Made by a program: the position numbers and the translations under genes. The notes below the pieces were generated by a model. That model ran no database searches, was not told the origin of the DNA, and was given only the letters and a program-made list of their open reading frames with translations. From Trichopria drosophilae (lineage: Eukaryota; Arthropoda; Insecta; Hymenoptera; Diapriidae): DNA of 64,000 nt. Where the stretch lies: the NCBI GenBank assembly GCA_030407085.1, contig CM059585.1, positions 120,447,001 through 120,511,000 on the forward strand, in the 5' to 3' direction. Within the stretch, counting starts at the first letter, position 1. Each line of letters opens with the position of its first letter. Shown in pieces: positions 27,101-37,644 of the stretch.

Positions 27101-27639
27101 GTTACAACTTAAAAAGATTTCCTTTGCGTTTTTTGAATATCTTAAAGGATTCAGTGGTATGACACGTTATTTGAAGAGTTGGAAAATTCAGAGCATTCAC
27201 GAACTTATGGCCGGTAGTGTATATGGTAATTATCTTTTTAATATATATGAAATAGAATGTAATCAATGTATTCCGTACATAACTTGACAAATCTTTGTGA
27301 TATACCTGAACATTCAATTTTGATGATACATCAATTGCCTGTTGAATTGTCGGAATGGCATTTTTGAGTTTAAAGAAACTTAATTCTTTATAAAATGAAT
27401 TTTCGAAATCAAACCACTTATATAAATAGCTTAGACCTCTGTCATAAACGTTCATAGCTTCATTTTCGAGGCGTTTAATTTCTGAAGGCAAGAGATTCCG
27501 TAAATTTTTGTTTACTTGAAAACCAAAAAATTGATCATTTTTTCTGGCCATTAATTGGTTTTCTAGAGTGCACATTATACCGTATACGTGCGTTGCATCC
27601 AAGGACGATTTCTCTAAAGTTTTTATAGAGCAGTGAAAT

Positions 27640-28270
27640 AGTACATTACGATACGAGTGCGCAAAGTAGGTATTTCCCACACGAGCGAAGTTTGTCACCC
27701 GAGCGAAGCGAGGTATACTATTTTTCCTATTAAGTGCGCAAAGTTCGACACCTATATACAACATTTAAAGTGGCGGTACAAGGGCGGTGGAGAAGGGGGG
27801 TTCGGGGGGGGGGGCAGAGCCCCCCCGACCGAAAACAGTATTTGTAAATGCTTTTGTAATAAATAGACTAAATTTATAAATATCTATGTAATACATTATT
27901 TATTATCGTTATTACTGTTAATTGTTATTAATATTTTATATAAATTTTAATGAATTTAAATATTCATTCGCATTTGCGTTTTCGGGTACATTTTCAATTA
28001 CATTACTATTTTAGATAGAATTAATCTATACCTATCGTGTTCTGTACTGAAGAACTGCGATTGAAAAGTAAAACAAATGAAAGTTTTGACAGGTCTGTTC
28101 TACATGTCTGTATACCTATAGCGCTACTTTACCGCACGCAAAACTTCATTACCGCACGCAAATTTTCTTTACCGCACGCTAAATTATAAGATCAGTAAAG
28201 TGTGGGAAAGTGGCACTTTGCACACGCAAATACGTGCGCAAAATCGAACTTTGCGCACTATAATAGGAAA
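27640..28270. mobile_element. MITE inside the hAT-like gene
   Basis: The insert separates HHVL and LFHCSIKTLE of the host coding sequence. It carries inverted copies of TTTTTCCTATTAAGTGCGCA at 27719-27738 and CGCACTATAATAGGAAAAAT at 28254-28273, and a further GTGCGCAAAG near 27657. It also contains ACACGAGCGAAG and CCCGAGCGAAGCGAGG, a short palindromic motif also seen near 54575-54590, a G-run at about 27797-27814, and three CCGCACGC repeats at 28131-28178. The ends are nested, so the exact boundary is uncertain by tens of bases. A target duplication was not fixed. Confidence 0.55.
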
Positions 28271-28678
28271 AATAGATAAAACATGGTGGACAAAATAAAT
28301 ATAACACTCTGGTAGTGTTAATTGTTCAGATATTCCATCTGCTTGATCTTTAATGAATTTCCAAATAATAGGACTACAGTTTTCTTCACCTACAAAAACA
28401 GAATGAATAAACAATCTTTATTAAAGATGCAAATATATTAGTCTCATAGAAAGCCAGATACCTTCTTCTAAAAAATAGGTTTTTATTACATTCCAGTTTA
28501 ACAGTAGCCGATCTACAGCCAAGTAAAGACTAGTCCATCGAATGGGAATATGTCGAAGGACTTCATGAAATTCTTGTCCAACAAATTCGAAACAAGATTT
28601 TAGTTGCTCTCTTTTTTTAGCGCTGACCGAAAATTCACTAAATACTTTCAATATTAATCCTTCTATAAAATAATATTT

Positions 28679-28679
<1 letters not shown>

Positions 28680-28721
<42 letters not shown>
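28680..28721. repeat. (TA)n microsatellite
   Basis: A run of about 40 bases of alternating TA/AT within the hAT-like gene. Confidence 0.9.
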
Positions 28722-28722
<1 letters not shown>

Positions 28723-29409
28723 CGTTCCAAATTTGTTATGTTTCTGTTTTATTTTATATTTTCAAAAAATATCGCAAAATCTGCTAAAATTATCGAGATA
28801 TAGAACGGGTTAATCTTAGATTGACTATAATAAAATCCTTTATTTAGAATATTAATATAATATTAGATCAATAATGTGAAACATCGTTGTCAGAAAGTAT
28901 ATTATAATATTTTAACTTCTTTTTAGTGAATTAAATAGTTTTAAAAATTGGAATTCATCACCTAAATTCGTATAAGAACGCAATCCGGAACATGTAAATT
29001 TATAATTAAAGCATATTTACCATAATTATTGAAATACCTAATAGCTAACGGAAAAAACTTGCTATTTCCTTTATTCGATGCATCAGTCGAAATAGAGTAC
29101 GGAAGATTTTTTTCATTTACTTCTTTTACAATACACTCAATAGAATATGGGCAAAGGACATTTTTCACAATTGCCTGCATTTTTGTTCTACCAAGACGAA
29201 TCTTGCCGGCTGTTTGAGAATCTTCGTAGATTGTGCAATCTAGTTTGTTGCCTATTAATTTATTGAAATTTTGTATATTTTTAAACTTTAAATTCAATTG
29301 TGAAATTTTATAAAATTAACGTTCATGTAATAAATAACGAGAAAGAAAGTTCAGTTATAATTAATTTTAATTTATATCGAGAAAAAAATTCTATTTCAAT
29401 CCATGGCCG

Positions 29410-29535
29410 TAAAAATTTTTGTTCAGACTCTGAGCGCAAAATAGTATTTTGCTCCCTATATCGCGGGAGCAAAATAGCATTTTCTCTCCCTAGGAAGCAT
29501 AACATTATTATTCACTCCCTAAGGAGCAAAATAGT
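29410..29535. repeat. short GGGAGCAAAATAG-type palindromic repeats
   Basis: GAGCGCAAAATAG, TATTTTGCTCCC, GGGAGCAAAATAG and AAGGAGCAAAATAG recur in both orientations within 130 bases. This fits a small imperfect hairpin or MITE remnant inside an intron or spacer of the hAT-like gene. Confidence 0.45.
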
Positions 29536-30177
29536 TATCCTTTATATTATTATCGCATTAATGCGCGAGAATTCGCAAGAATAAATTTTGTAGATTAAAA
29601 CGCGAAAATGTTCAAATGCGTAATAATTCAATGTAACTAGCAAATATGGCAAATACATTACCACAATCAGCTGAGTTGTAACTAAGACCATGCTTAACAT
29701 TATGTAATGTTTTTGTAATCTCAGCAAACCATAACTTTGTCTTCTTGGGCATCTGGCTGTTTTTTTATAGTTACAAATTTCGACAACGTATTTGACATTT
29801 TTTTCGCTTGAACATAACCTTTATGCTTTACGCCATCACTATGTTGTTTTAGAGCTTTTACGCCATCGTACTTAACATTAATCGTCACTTTGTACAAAGG
29901 ACATCGAGCTTCACTCATTCCATCGCCACGAGTTAACCATCCGTGGAATTCTGGCTTTGTTAACCACATATCCTGGAACTGGCAGTTCCTAAATCGACGC
30001 TTTTTTTTTGGTGTTAGGTCCTTGGAAGGGTTGCTGTTGTAGTCTGTATTACTGTCACTCATCACACCAAATTATCCTTTTACTAAGCGAGAAGTTGTAT
30101 TTTACCAAAAAAACGTGTCAAAATCCAACCTAACTTGATGACTCTATTCCATATGTACGATCACCTCTCCCAATTAA

Positions 30178-30260
30178 AAAACCGGCTTTTCATAGGCCGG
30201 TTGAACAAATGAACCGGCAACCGGCCGCCAGTCAAAATTACCGGCCGGTTGGCAACACAT
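30178..30260. repeat. cluster of CCGGCCGGTT motifs
   Basis: AACCGGCTTTT, GGCCGGTTGAAC, GAACCGGCAACCGGCC and ACCGGCCGGTTGG occur within 80 bases just outside the start of the hAT-like gene. Clustered palindromic subterminal motifs are what hAT transposase binding sites look like, so this may be the 5' end of that element. Confidence 0.45.
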
Positions 30261-30261
30261 G

Positions 30262-30908
30262 GGCGAATCCTTACGGTAGATTTCGATTTGCCATCTTCAA
30301 GTCATCCATCCCCTCGTCGTACCCTTGTGGCGGTCGCTGTCCTCATCAAACGTCCAAAGGATTTGTGGAAATGTCTTAACACTTAGTCACTCATACACAC
30401 GGGTTTATAGTCTCTTGTATACATCATACGTGCGACACAAATTTCAAAAACCTTCTTCCACCATTACCCGGCGATTGAGTCCCGGGTTTCGGCACGAAAT
30501 TTTGTAAACGACTGGTGGAAGGGTTTTAAATCAAACACACGTTTTGATCGGCCGAAAGAAAATATTAACTATTTATTTGCGATCAACCGGTGACGACCCG
30601 ATCGCGACGCGGACTTTCTCACCCTCTGACGTTCCGGAAAGTTCACTCTAAACCGATCGTCACTTTTTCACATCACAGTTCGATTTTTCAAACTCTCGAA
30701 CATTTAAAGAGACTACGACGTCCTATCACACACCGATATCATACTATTCGAATTACAAATAATTGTATCGAGATCGTCACCATTTGGAAGGGCCTTTTAC
30801 ATGATTATCTAACAGGTCAGCTTCATTTTGAGAGGTACCCCTATTCGGGTGTGCAATGGCGTAGGGAAAACCATCTTTGTGGGAAAAAACCTACGCCGGG
30901 TACCACAG
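30262..30908 (-). mobile_element. BEL/Pao-type LTR with primer-binding site and leader
   Basis: On the minus strand TTTCGTGCCGAAACCCGGG (30499-30481) matches the primer-binding site that follows the 5' LTR of BEL/Pao retrotransposons. It comes four bases after a sequence ending GTTTACA (to 30503), a standard LTR 3' end. A plausible LTR start, TGTGGTACCCGGCG, lies at 30908, giving about 405 bases with TG...CA ends. Leader sequence follows the binding site down to about 30262. No gag or pol is seen and no second LTR, so this is a fragment. The far LTR boundary against the R4-like LINE is inferred. Confidence 0.5.
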
Positions 30909-31685
30909 TCGATAAAACATCGATTCTGTCCGTAACACATACACTCCAGGCTCAAAAGGCCACGACCTCCCATATTTCGGGGCAAATACAGTCGTTCCAT
31001 GGAAGATCTTGGATGCAAACTGCGTTGCATACAAATCATCTTCCGTGTGCATCGGTCATGACCCCTTATAGCTCGTTAACATACCACTTAAGTGCCCCAA
31101 ATAAATAGACCACTGGTGAAGCGGCCAACATATTCGGGGCTGCCACTTTATTTTTCCCCGTCAATTCTGATGACCAGATCTTACGAAGAAGGCGCCGGTA
31201 TTTCTTAATGATGGTCGTTTTAGCAGTCTGCACATCTTGGACATGCCTTTGAGGCACTGCCACGTATGTGTAGGCTTCCTCGGCGCTAAGGTGGCGGATG
31301 ACATTTCCGTTGACGAGCTCCATATCGTTGTTAATGGAGTCTGACCTTCCTCTGTGCAAATCAACGACTTGTCCAATCCGAATTCCATGCCTATATTTCT
31401 CGAGTATGTGAGGGCGATGTTCACAGATCGATGTACAGTAGTCCTCCCCTTAAGTTTACTTCCCTTAAGTTTTATACTTCCCGTAAGTTTTGCGAGTGAG
31501 CAAGCTTCCCATATGTTTTGTCGCGCATGCGCACGGCGCGCAGAAGGATTCAATATATCTATACTCCATGAGTTAAACTTGAGGGAAGAAGCCGCCATCT
31601 TGAAAGCCCAAATGTAAAACTTAAGGGGAGGACTACTGTAATTGATCCTCGCCTGATGCGTATAATTTAATGGCTTCATTAACAA
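30909..31685 (-). pseudogene. R4/Dong-type LINE reverse transcriptase, C-terminal fragment
   Basis: Minus-strand pieces in different frames spell the C-terminal part of an R4/Dong-clade RT: NEAIKLYASGEDQ (about 31680-31640), YSRNIGMEFGLDKS, VNGNVIRHLSAEEAYTYVAV, then IIKKYRRLLRKIWSSEL and GKNKVAAPNMLAASPVVYLFG, and RLYLPRNMGGRGLLSLE near 30985-30940. The frame shifts several times and a Tc1/mariner-type MITE interrupts it. Only the 3' half of the RT is present, as usual for 5'-truncated LINEs. It is next to the BEL/Pao LTR, which may have inserted into it. Confidence 0.75.
31436..31638. mobile_element. 203-bp Tc1/mariner-type MITE with TA duplication
   Basis: The ends are perfect inverted repeats of at least 22 bases beginning CAGTAGTCCTCCCCTTAAG, and both are flanked by TA (31434-31435 and 31639-31640). 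CAGT termini with a TA target duplication are the signature of Tc1/mariner elements. It has no coding capacity. It sits inside the R4-like RT coding sequence, and removing it restores the surrounding LINE sequence, so it inserted after the LINE. Confidence 0.92.
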
Positions 31686-31971
31686 AAAATTGCTTTTTCA
31701 TCCGTTTATTATTATTATATTTATAATTATAAATATTTTTTTCAAAAAGTTCAGACTTTTTTACTATAGTGTAGCAAATTTTATCCAATTTCGATAAAAT
31801 GCCGCCGAGCTATAATTTTTCGAAAAAACAGTTTTGTGAAAATTTCATGTGGCTGCCATTTTAAAAATATACGAAATTTCGAAAAATCCTTTTTTCAACA
31901 AAATCGGAGATCTAATGTCAGATCGTGAGCGATACTCACCTGCGTATAATGCGTATATAATATTCTTTCAA

Positions 31972-32575
31972 GAAAGGACCCCAAGTAATTTTACTAAACT
32001 TTGTAGTTTTGTAGTTCATAGGTTTGTGAACGAAAAATCTTAGTACCAAAAATTAAAAAAAATGGACAGTTTTTTTGTTATAAATAATTGAAAATGCGAA
32101 ATTCGTAGTTAGCGAAAAAAACAAAAAAATATAAGTATAATCGAAAATTATTTTCAGTTTTCTGGATAAAAGTAGTGAAGATTTAAGTTTTTTAATTCAT
32201 GAGTACAAATACGAATTAATTGAACGGATTACATAAAAAAGCAGATTCAAAATAGCGATTTAATGATACAAAATGTATTGACTTACATTGCAAGTAAAAA
32301 CAAGTGTTTCATACAATCTTTAAAAATAATAATAATTCGTATCTTTACTCATGAATTAAAAAACTTAAATCATCACTACCTTTATCCAGAAAACTGGAAA
32401 TAATTTTCAATTACTTATTTTTTGTTTTTTTCGCTAACTACGAATTTTGCATTTTCAATTATTTATAACAAAAAAACTGTCCATTTTTTTCACAATCCTA
32501 TGAACTACAAAACTACAAAGTTTAGTAAAATTCTACCCAGAGCAATTTTTAATGTATTTGGCGTGGGGTCCTTTC
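31972..32575. repeat. 600-bp foldback repeat
   Basis: The arm at 31972-32218 is the imperfect reverse complement of 32328-32575. Both contain GAAAGGACCCC at the outer end, then TTTACTAAACTTTGTAGTT, TGGACAGTTTTTTTGTTATA, GCGAAAAAAAC and TTAATTCATGAGTA, in that order. The spacer is about 110 bases. The arms differ by indels of about 20-35 bases, so the structure is not recent. No coding capacity. Probably a non-autonomous foldback transposon. Confidence 0.8.
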
Positions 32576-32577
32576 AA

Positions 32578-33690
32578 TTCAGTAATGAAAAATCGATTTA
32601 TATACATTTGCATGAAAATTAAGTTCATATTGCATGAAATGTAATGGAATTGTACATAAAATCAACTGAAATTTAATGTACGAGGACGTTAAAATTGCAT
32701 GAAATTTTATGTCTTTATTTTATAAATTTCATTTATTCATATGAGACATTCCACGTGAGGAGGAGGAATATCAGTTATGTCTCGAAAATTGATGTTATTT
32801 TGTTGGTAGCTTTTGGAAAAATAGAATATAATTGCCTCAAGTGATTTTTTTTAATTGCAAAATTGATCGCGTTACAATTAAAAATTTCAAACCTTTTTTG
32901 GGGTAAAAATGTTGTACTTTAATATAAAATTATGAACGTTGTGCAAACAATATTTATTTTTAGTTTTCGAGAAATCTATTATTGGGCGCGTGCATGGATG
33001 ACACGGCACAGGCGCCCGAAAACAATTATCTGTTCTACCATAGTGTTCATATTGAATATTATAAAGTTCATAGATATTATAAATTTATTATATTATACAC
33101 GTTTATAGAAAGTGTTTGACTGTTATCAGTACGACAAAAATATATAAATTTGGGTTTACGGAGCTATTGCCGATTTCGAAACTTCAATCGGGTAATAAAT
33201 AATATACAGAATCCGATTTTTTGAGCGCCATTTACAAATGGCCATTTTGACACTGTGAACAGTGTCAGGCATCATTTGGAAGATGAAACATTTTGAACGC
33301 GGTATTTTGTGTTTTCGAGTACTCTGGTTGCTGGTTCCAGGTGCAAATTGCAAATACGAAAAACAATTATTTTAAAAATTCGCTATTTTTAGAAACAACC
33401 AGGTGCATCTTTTTTGGAACGAGTTTTGGACCAATTGTTTTGCTAGAATTTGAAAGAGCAGACTATTGAACGTAAGAAACATAAAACGCTCAAATTAATA
33501 TAGTTAACGGCTTATACCTACAAATTTATTAGATGTTAAAATGCTATAGTTTGAAAATTTTTAAACATTTATAATCTCAACTAGTGACGAAATTAACTAC
33601 GAAAAAAAGTACAAGAAAAAAAGGGGGAAAAAAGAAAAAAGATTTATATATTATTTACCTTTTTCTTTCTTGTTTAGATTTATTATAATT
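32578..33690. other. no recognised gene
   Basis: A+T-rich sequence. A purine-rich stretch (about 33598-33642) and a nearby pyrimidine-rich stretch (33655-33675) are the only notable composition features. Confidence 0.4.
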
Positions 33691-34042
33691 GCATGCTAAC
33701 AAATCATATTCATATACCACTCACATTTTAAATGTCAAAAACTCGTTCATAATATCCCATAAATGGCATAAGTTTAAAGTGAGTTTAATAAAGGTATTTC
33801 ATATAAATATACGTGTATGAAAAACGTTTGCTCAAAGATACTCCCATTATGAAACAAATGCACAATTCAGTTTAATATTCGTTTATGAGAATACGTTAAC
33901 AAAACGTTGAACCTATACGATTTTTAAACCACAATGTTTTAAAAGTTTTATTTTCAATTATTCATTTACTCTACGAAACAGCAATATGTGAACCGTTTAA
34001 TTAAACTCACGTACACGTAACTTTGGTATGAAAATAGTATAA

Positions 34043-34624
34043 AGTGTTGTAATTGTAGTCCAGGAACCGTAATATTAATTAAAGAAATAAAAAAATGGCC
34101 AACACGGTTCAAACCTATTGGTTGATAAAAGGACCAAACAGGTCTTTTTATTTCACGCCCAACGTTTCATTAAAATAATATTTTAATTAATGATTTGTAA
34201 ATAACATTGTAATTTAAAAAGTAACGAATTTGTATATATAGGATTGACACATTTAATTATGTATTATGTTTGTACTGCGAGTCTAAGAGTGTGTGTGTGT
34301 GTGTGTGTGTGTATGTTTACAAGTCAGTGTAATCTGTGTCACAAATTTAGTATACGACGTACAGTTACTCATGTCAGGTGCGTGTTGTTTGTTTTATGAT
34401 TATTTTATTGTAATGAGTGAAAATGTCCTTAATTTATATTTTTGTTCATATTTTTTTCGTGTGTGATATTTTGTTGGTTTTTTTTTCTATGTATCTATTA
34501 ATAGATGCACCTGAGGAGGACCTCCAAGAGTGGTCGAAACGTTGGGCGTGAAATAAAAAGACCTGTTTGGTCCTTTTATCAACCAATAGGTTTGAACCGT
34601 GTTGGCCATTTTTTTATTTCTTTA
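34043..34624. mobile_element. 582-bp Penelope-like non-autonomous insertion with 15-bp target duplication
   Basis: ATGAAAATAGTATAA occurs at 34028-34042 and again at 34625-34639, a perfect 15-bp target duplication. The insert has inverted arms of about 90 bases (TTAAAGAAATAAAAAAATGG and ACGGTTCAAACCTATTGG at 34079-34170, mirrored at 34535-34624), with a 36-base unpaired extension on the left. The middle has a (GT)n run at about 34289-34311. Inverted terminal parts plus a short extension and a long, variable target duplication fit Penelope-like elements. CTGAGGA ... GGTCGAAAC at 34511-34540 resembles the hammerhead core often found in their terminal repeats. No reverse transcriptase remains. 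Confidence 0.65.
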
Positions 34625-34948
34625 ATGAAAATAGTATAACTGTACAACGTAAATGTTTATGATATACTTTAAAATTATGTATGTGTAACACGTTTTTTAA
34701 AAATCGTTTTACAGTAAAATCCCGTACAAAAAAACTAAAAAATACTACGTTATATAAAATGTTTTCACAAATCGATTTATTCAGAATTTCCAATAAAATG
34801 AATAAAGTATTTTTTAACCATAAATTAAACGGTTATTAAACGATTACTTATCTTCTAAAATAATCATTTAAAACGGGCGTAAAAAATGATATATCAAAAC
34901 ATTTTTTAGACGGACATCGATGTTTCCCACCCTGACCTCCACACTTAA

Positions 34949-36232
34949 CCCGTTTCGTCCTGAAATGCAGTAAATTTTGACTTCTTTTCATCGGGTGCTT
35001 TCTTAAGGAAAAAATCACTCAATCGTTTTGATACAACCAAACCTATTGTATTTTTTCTCGAACTTTCTAAATCCGGTTTCAGATTGACCATATCTGCCGC
35101 CATTTTTTTACTATGGCGGTTAAAACATAAAAAAATCGTGAATTTTGAAAAAATTTGTTCAAATAATCGTATTTTTGAACAGAAAACCGTGTTCGAATCA
35201 AGCTGAATCTCTGTATCTGGTGGAGTAAATAGTTATACTAAAAGATAGGATGGTTATTAATTCACCATTCAAAATGCCGGATTCAAAATGGCGGACCTCA
35301 GTGAACATGTTGTTGAAAAATTTCTGGACGCTCTAACTGAACAATTATGAGCTTGTTTTAAAAAATGCTAAGAATAAAAAATTCTTAGAATTCGCCGAGA
35401 AACATAGTGGATTTTTTTCAGATTTTTTAAATGAATTTTTGAACATTTTTTTTCAAAATTCTTTTTAAAATTGTATTTTTTTTTCCGAAAAATTCTGAAC
35501 AAAATTTAGTGCATTCTGTGGTGAATTCTAAGAGTTTTTTATTCTATGCATTTTTTCCCAAAAGTTGATAGTTTTCGAAAAAGAAAAATCTTAAACTATA
35601 ATATTTGAAATTCATTTCCTCGAAAACTATCAACTTTTGGAAAGAATTGCAAAAAACAAAAAACTCTTAGAATTTATCAGAGAATGCACTAAATTTTTTT
35701 CAGAATTTTTCGTAAATAAATTACAATTTTGAAAAAAATTTTGAAAACAAATTTCTCAAAACTTCGTGTAAAAAATCTGAAAAAATTCCATTATATTTCT
35801 CAACGAATTCTAAGAACTTTTCATTCTCAACATTTTTTTTAAAAAGCTCGTAGCTTTTGAGTTAGATCATCCAGAAATTTTTCAACAGAATTTTGACTGA
35901 GAACCGCCATTTTGAATGGAGAATTAATAACCATCCTATCTTTTAGTGTAACTAATGACTCCACCAGATACAGAGACTTAGCTTCTTCCGAACACGGTTT
36001 CCTGTTCAAAAATACGATTATTTGAAGAAATTTTTTCAAAATTCACAATTTTTTTATGTTTAAAACGCCATAGTAAAAAAATGGCGGCAGATATGGACAA
36101 ACTAAAACCGGATTTAGAAAGTTCGATAAAAATACAATAGGTTTGGTTATAGCAAAACGATTGAGTGATTTCTTCCCTAAGAAAGCCTGATGGAAAGAAG
36201 TCAAAATTTACGGCATTTCAGGACGAAACGGG
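34949..36232. mobile_element. 1284-bp piggyBac-type foldback element with TTAA ends
   Basis: Two arms of about 630 bases mirror each other over nearly the whole length. Outer ends are TTAA-CCCGTTTCGTCCTGAA (TTAA at 34945-34948) and its complement ending GGG-TTAA (36233-36236). TTAA target duplications with termini starting CCC are the mark of the piggyBac superfamily. Paired internal landmarks include CAATCGTTTTG/CAAAACGATTG, ATGGCGG and CCATCCTATCTTTTAGT. The centre near 35590 pairs AACTATCAACTTTTGG with its complement. It has no transposase and must have been mobilised in trans. A related uninterrupted sequence at 5640-5700 supports precise insertion. Confidence 0.88.
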
Positions 36233-36304
36233 TTAAATACACCTGTTTATCGAATCGGTTTAACCCACTTTTATTAAACTAAAAATGCTAAAAAATATTT
36301 GTGA

Positions 36305-37500
36305 CTCTAAATTTACGAAGAACTTAAAACGTGATAGATGAAAATTAGTAATTTAATGCAATAAAAAAAATATATATATATAAATATTTCCAAAATGAGG
36401 TTTATAAGGAATCAGGAAAATACATTTTTGAACTTATTTTTCGTATCAAAAAATGAGAATACAAACACAAGATGTTACTCTGTTCACAAAAATTCACTAT
36501 GAGACGAAGTGAACTTTTCAATTCTTTAAATTTTGTGATACTGCTTAAAAAGTCTAGGTTTAGGTCTGGAAACTATAAAATGATAAGATCATATTTTTTA
36601 GAATCGAACATAAAAAAATCCAATCAATTAAATTGGTCCAAATTGTGACAACAGACCAATTTCGTCAAGAACTTCCTATAAAGGAAATAAAAAGGAAGAT
36701 GCAGAATATGTCTCACATATTTTCGAATTCGGGTTTACCATATACAACTCGTATATACGCTCTTCGGTTTTATTACGTCAGCCTATATGGAAAATGCAGA
36801 ATGTCATGAGGCTACCAAATGTTTTACGCTCCCAATTCCCCACCAAGCCTTTCTCTAACTTCCTCCCGTGACGTATTGCTATACTGCATCTCCAACAGTA
36901 GATTCGACTGTAAGCCTTACCAGTACGCCTCGGTCCGTCTCTTCGATTGTACGTTTAAAAAACATGCGCGTCTTCCTATTGTTCAGCAACGTACGAGAAA
37001 ACAATTTCTCGAATTATGTGCAGTTAGCTGTGTAAGGGCCAGTTTTCTACATGTGTTGATGCCTCACTAAAAATAAACGCAGATTAGTCGTACTTATCAC
37101 GCGTAAGATAATAACTATTTTTTGTTCCCACCCAGTACACTAGAACCTCAAACAAAAAACAATTAATATATCAATGCCAACTTCCCTCCTACAGTTAACC
37201 CGATTAAAACTTCCACTCCATCGAACCTCATTGTCAACAAAAATCTATTTTTAATGAAAATCGGTCGTTAAACCCAGTGAATTTGAAAGTGATCTATTTT
37301 GCCTTGTAGTCATATTAACTAGGTCCTATATGGAAATGAATTTTTTTTCAAAAATTTGGTTAAAAATTTGTCAGTTTTGCAAGTGCGTGGAATTTTGATT
37401 CGAATCCTTTCGGGTCATTTGGGGATCTTCACGTTATTTTTTCTTTCTACCTGACAATCAGTGCTGTTTCAGAATGGTCGCAGTAATCTCGTGTTTTAAT
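36305..37500. other. no recognised gene
   Basis: A+T-rich sequence; a short (TA)n run lies near 36370-36382. The 83-codon frame at 36819-37070 lies in a stretch with more balanced base content but has no recognised domain. Confidence 0.4.
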
Positions 37501-37509
37501 ATCTGACTC

Positions 37510-37640
37510 ACCATATAAGCTGAGTAGTGGCAGAACTGGCTTATCGAAGCCCACGTAGGCACACTCTGGTTCGAATCTTTTTACTGGATTCGCCTTCGGA
37601 TTAAAATCTGTCATTCTGTTTCCATCTTTTTAAAGCATTC
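37510..37640 (+). mobile_element. tRNA-derived SINE head
   Basis: TGGCAGAACTGG (37528-37539) is a full match to the RNA polymerase III A-box, and GGTTCGAATC (37568-37577) matches the B-box at tRNA-like spacing. The flanks cannot form an acceptor stem, so this is not a functional tRNA gene. It differs in sequence from the SINE at 25780-26255, so it is a separate family. The 3' end was not found. Confidence 0.55.
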
Positions 37641-37644
37641 GCCA

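Larger units (their letters stand above)
27306..30062 (-). pseudogene. hAT-like transposase gene (BED-type finger), spliced, interrupted
   Basis: From an ATG at 30062 the minus strand encodes a basic region and a BED-like finger (FQDMWLTKPEFHGWL, then CPLYK and QHSDGVKHKG). After a frameshift near 29738 comes TLHNVKHGLSYNSADC. Then follow GRTKMQAIVKNVLCPYSIECI and the core STDASNKGNSKFFPLAIRYF (29200-29000), REQLKSCFEF and LRHIPIRWTSLYLAVDRLL (about 28620-28490), ENCSPIIWKFIKDQ (28388-28290), and HVYGIMCTLENQL to SSKLNVQ (27590-27307). A spliceable intron is evident between 28461 (GAAG then GTATCT) and 28389 (TTTTGTAG), and a donor follows at 27305. A MITE at about 27640-28270 splits the coding region and a (TA)n run lies at 28680-28721. 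The C-terminal dimerisation region was not found. Confidence 0.72.
33700..36300. repeat. AAACG-rich dispersed repeat, copy 2, with two nested insertions
   Basis: The bases at 33700-34042, 34640-34948 and 36233-36300 belong to the AAACG-rich family seen at 5110-5740. They are separated by a Penelope-like insertion (34043-34624) and a piggyBac-type foldback (34949-36232). The join across the second insertion resembles the uninterrupted sequence at about 5640-5700 (CGGACATC, TTTCC, CACC, CTTA, GTTTATCG/ATAT, GGTTTA, CCCA). Confidence 0.6.

Noticed and set aside
30590..31108. 172-codon plus-strand frame
   Set aside because: It is antisense to the BEL/Pao LTR and the R4-like RT and has no family signature.
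31161..31685. 174-codon minus-strand frame as a gene
   Set aside because: It crosses the Tc1/mariner MITE and switches between RT frames; it is a chance fusion.
34511..34540. functional hammerhead ribozyme
   Set aside because: The core bases fit, but only stem II (GACC/GGTC) and a possible stem III through the other arm can be paired; stem I is not seen. Kept only as a hint of a Penelope-like origin.
37512..37590. tRNA gene at the perfect A- and B-boxes
   Set aside because: No acceptor or anticodon stem could be drawn.
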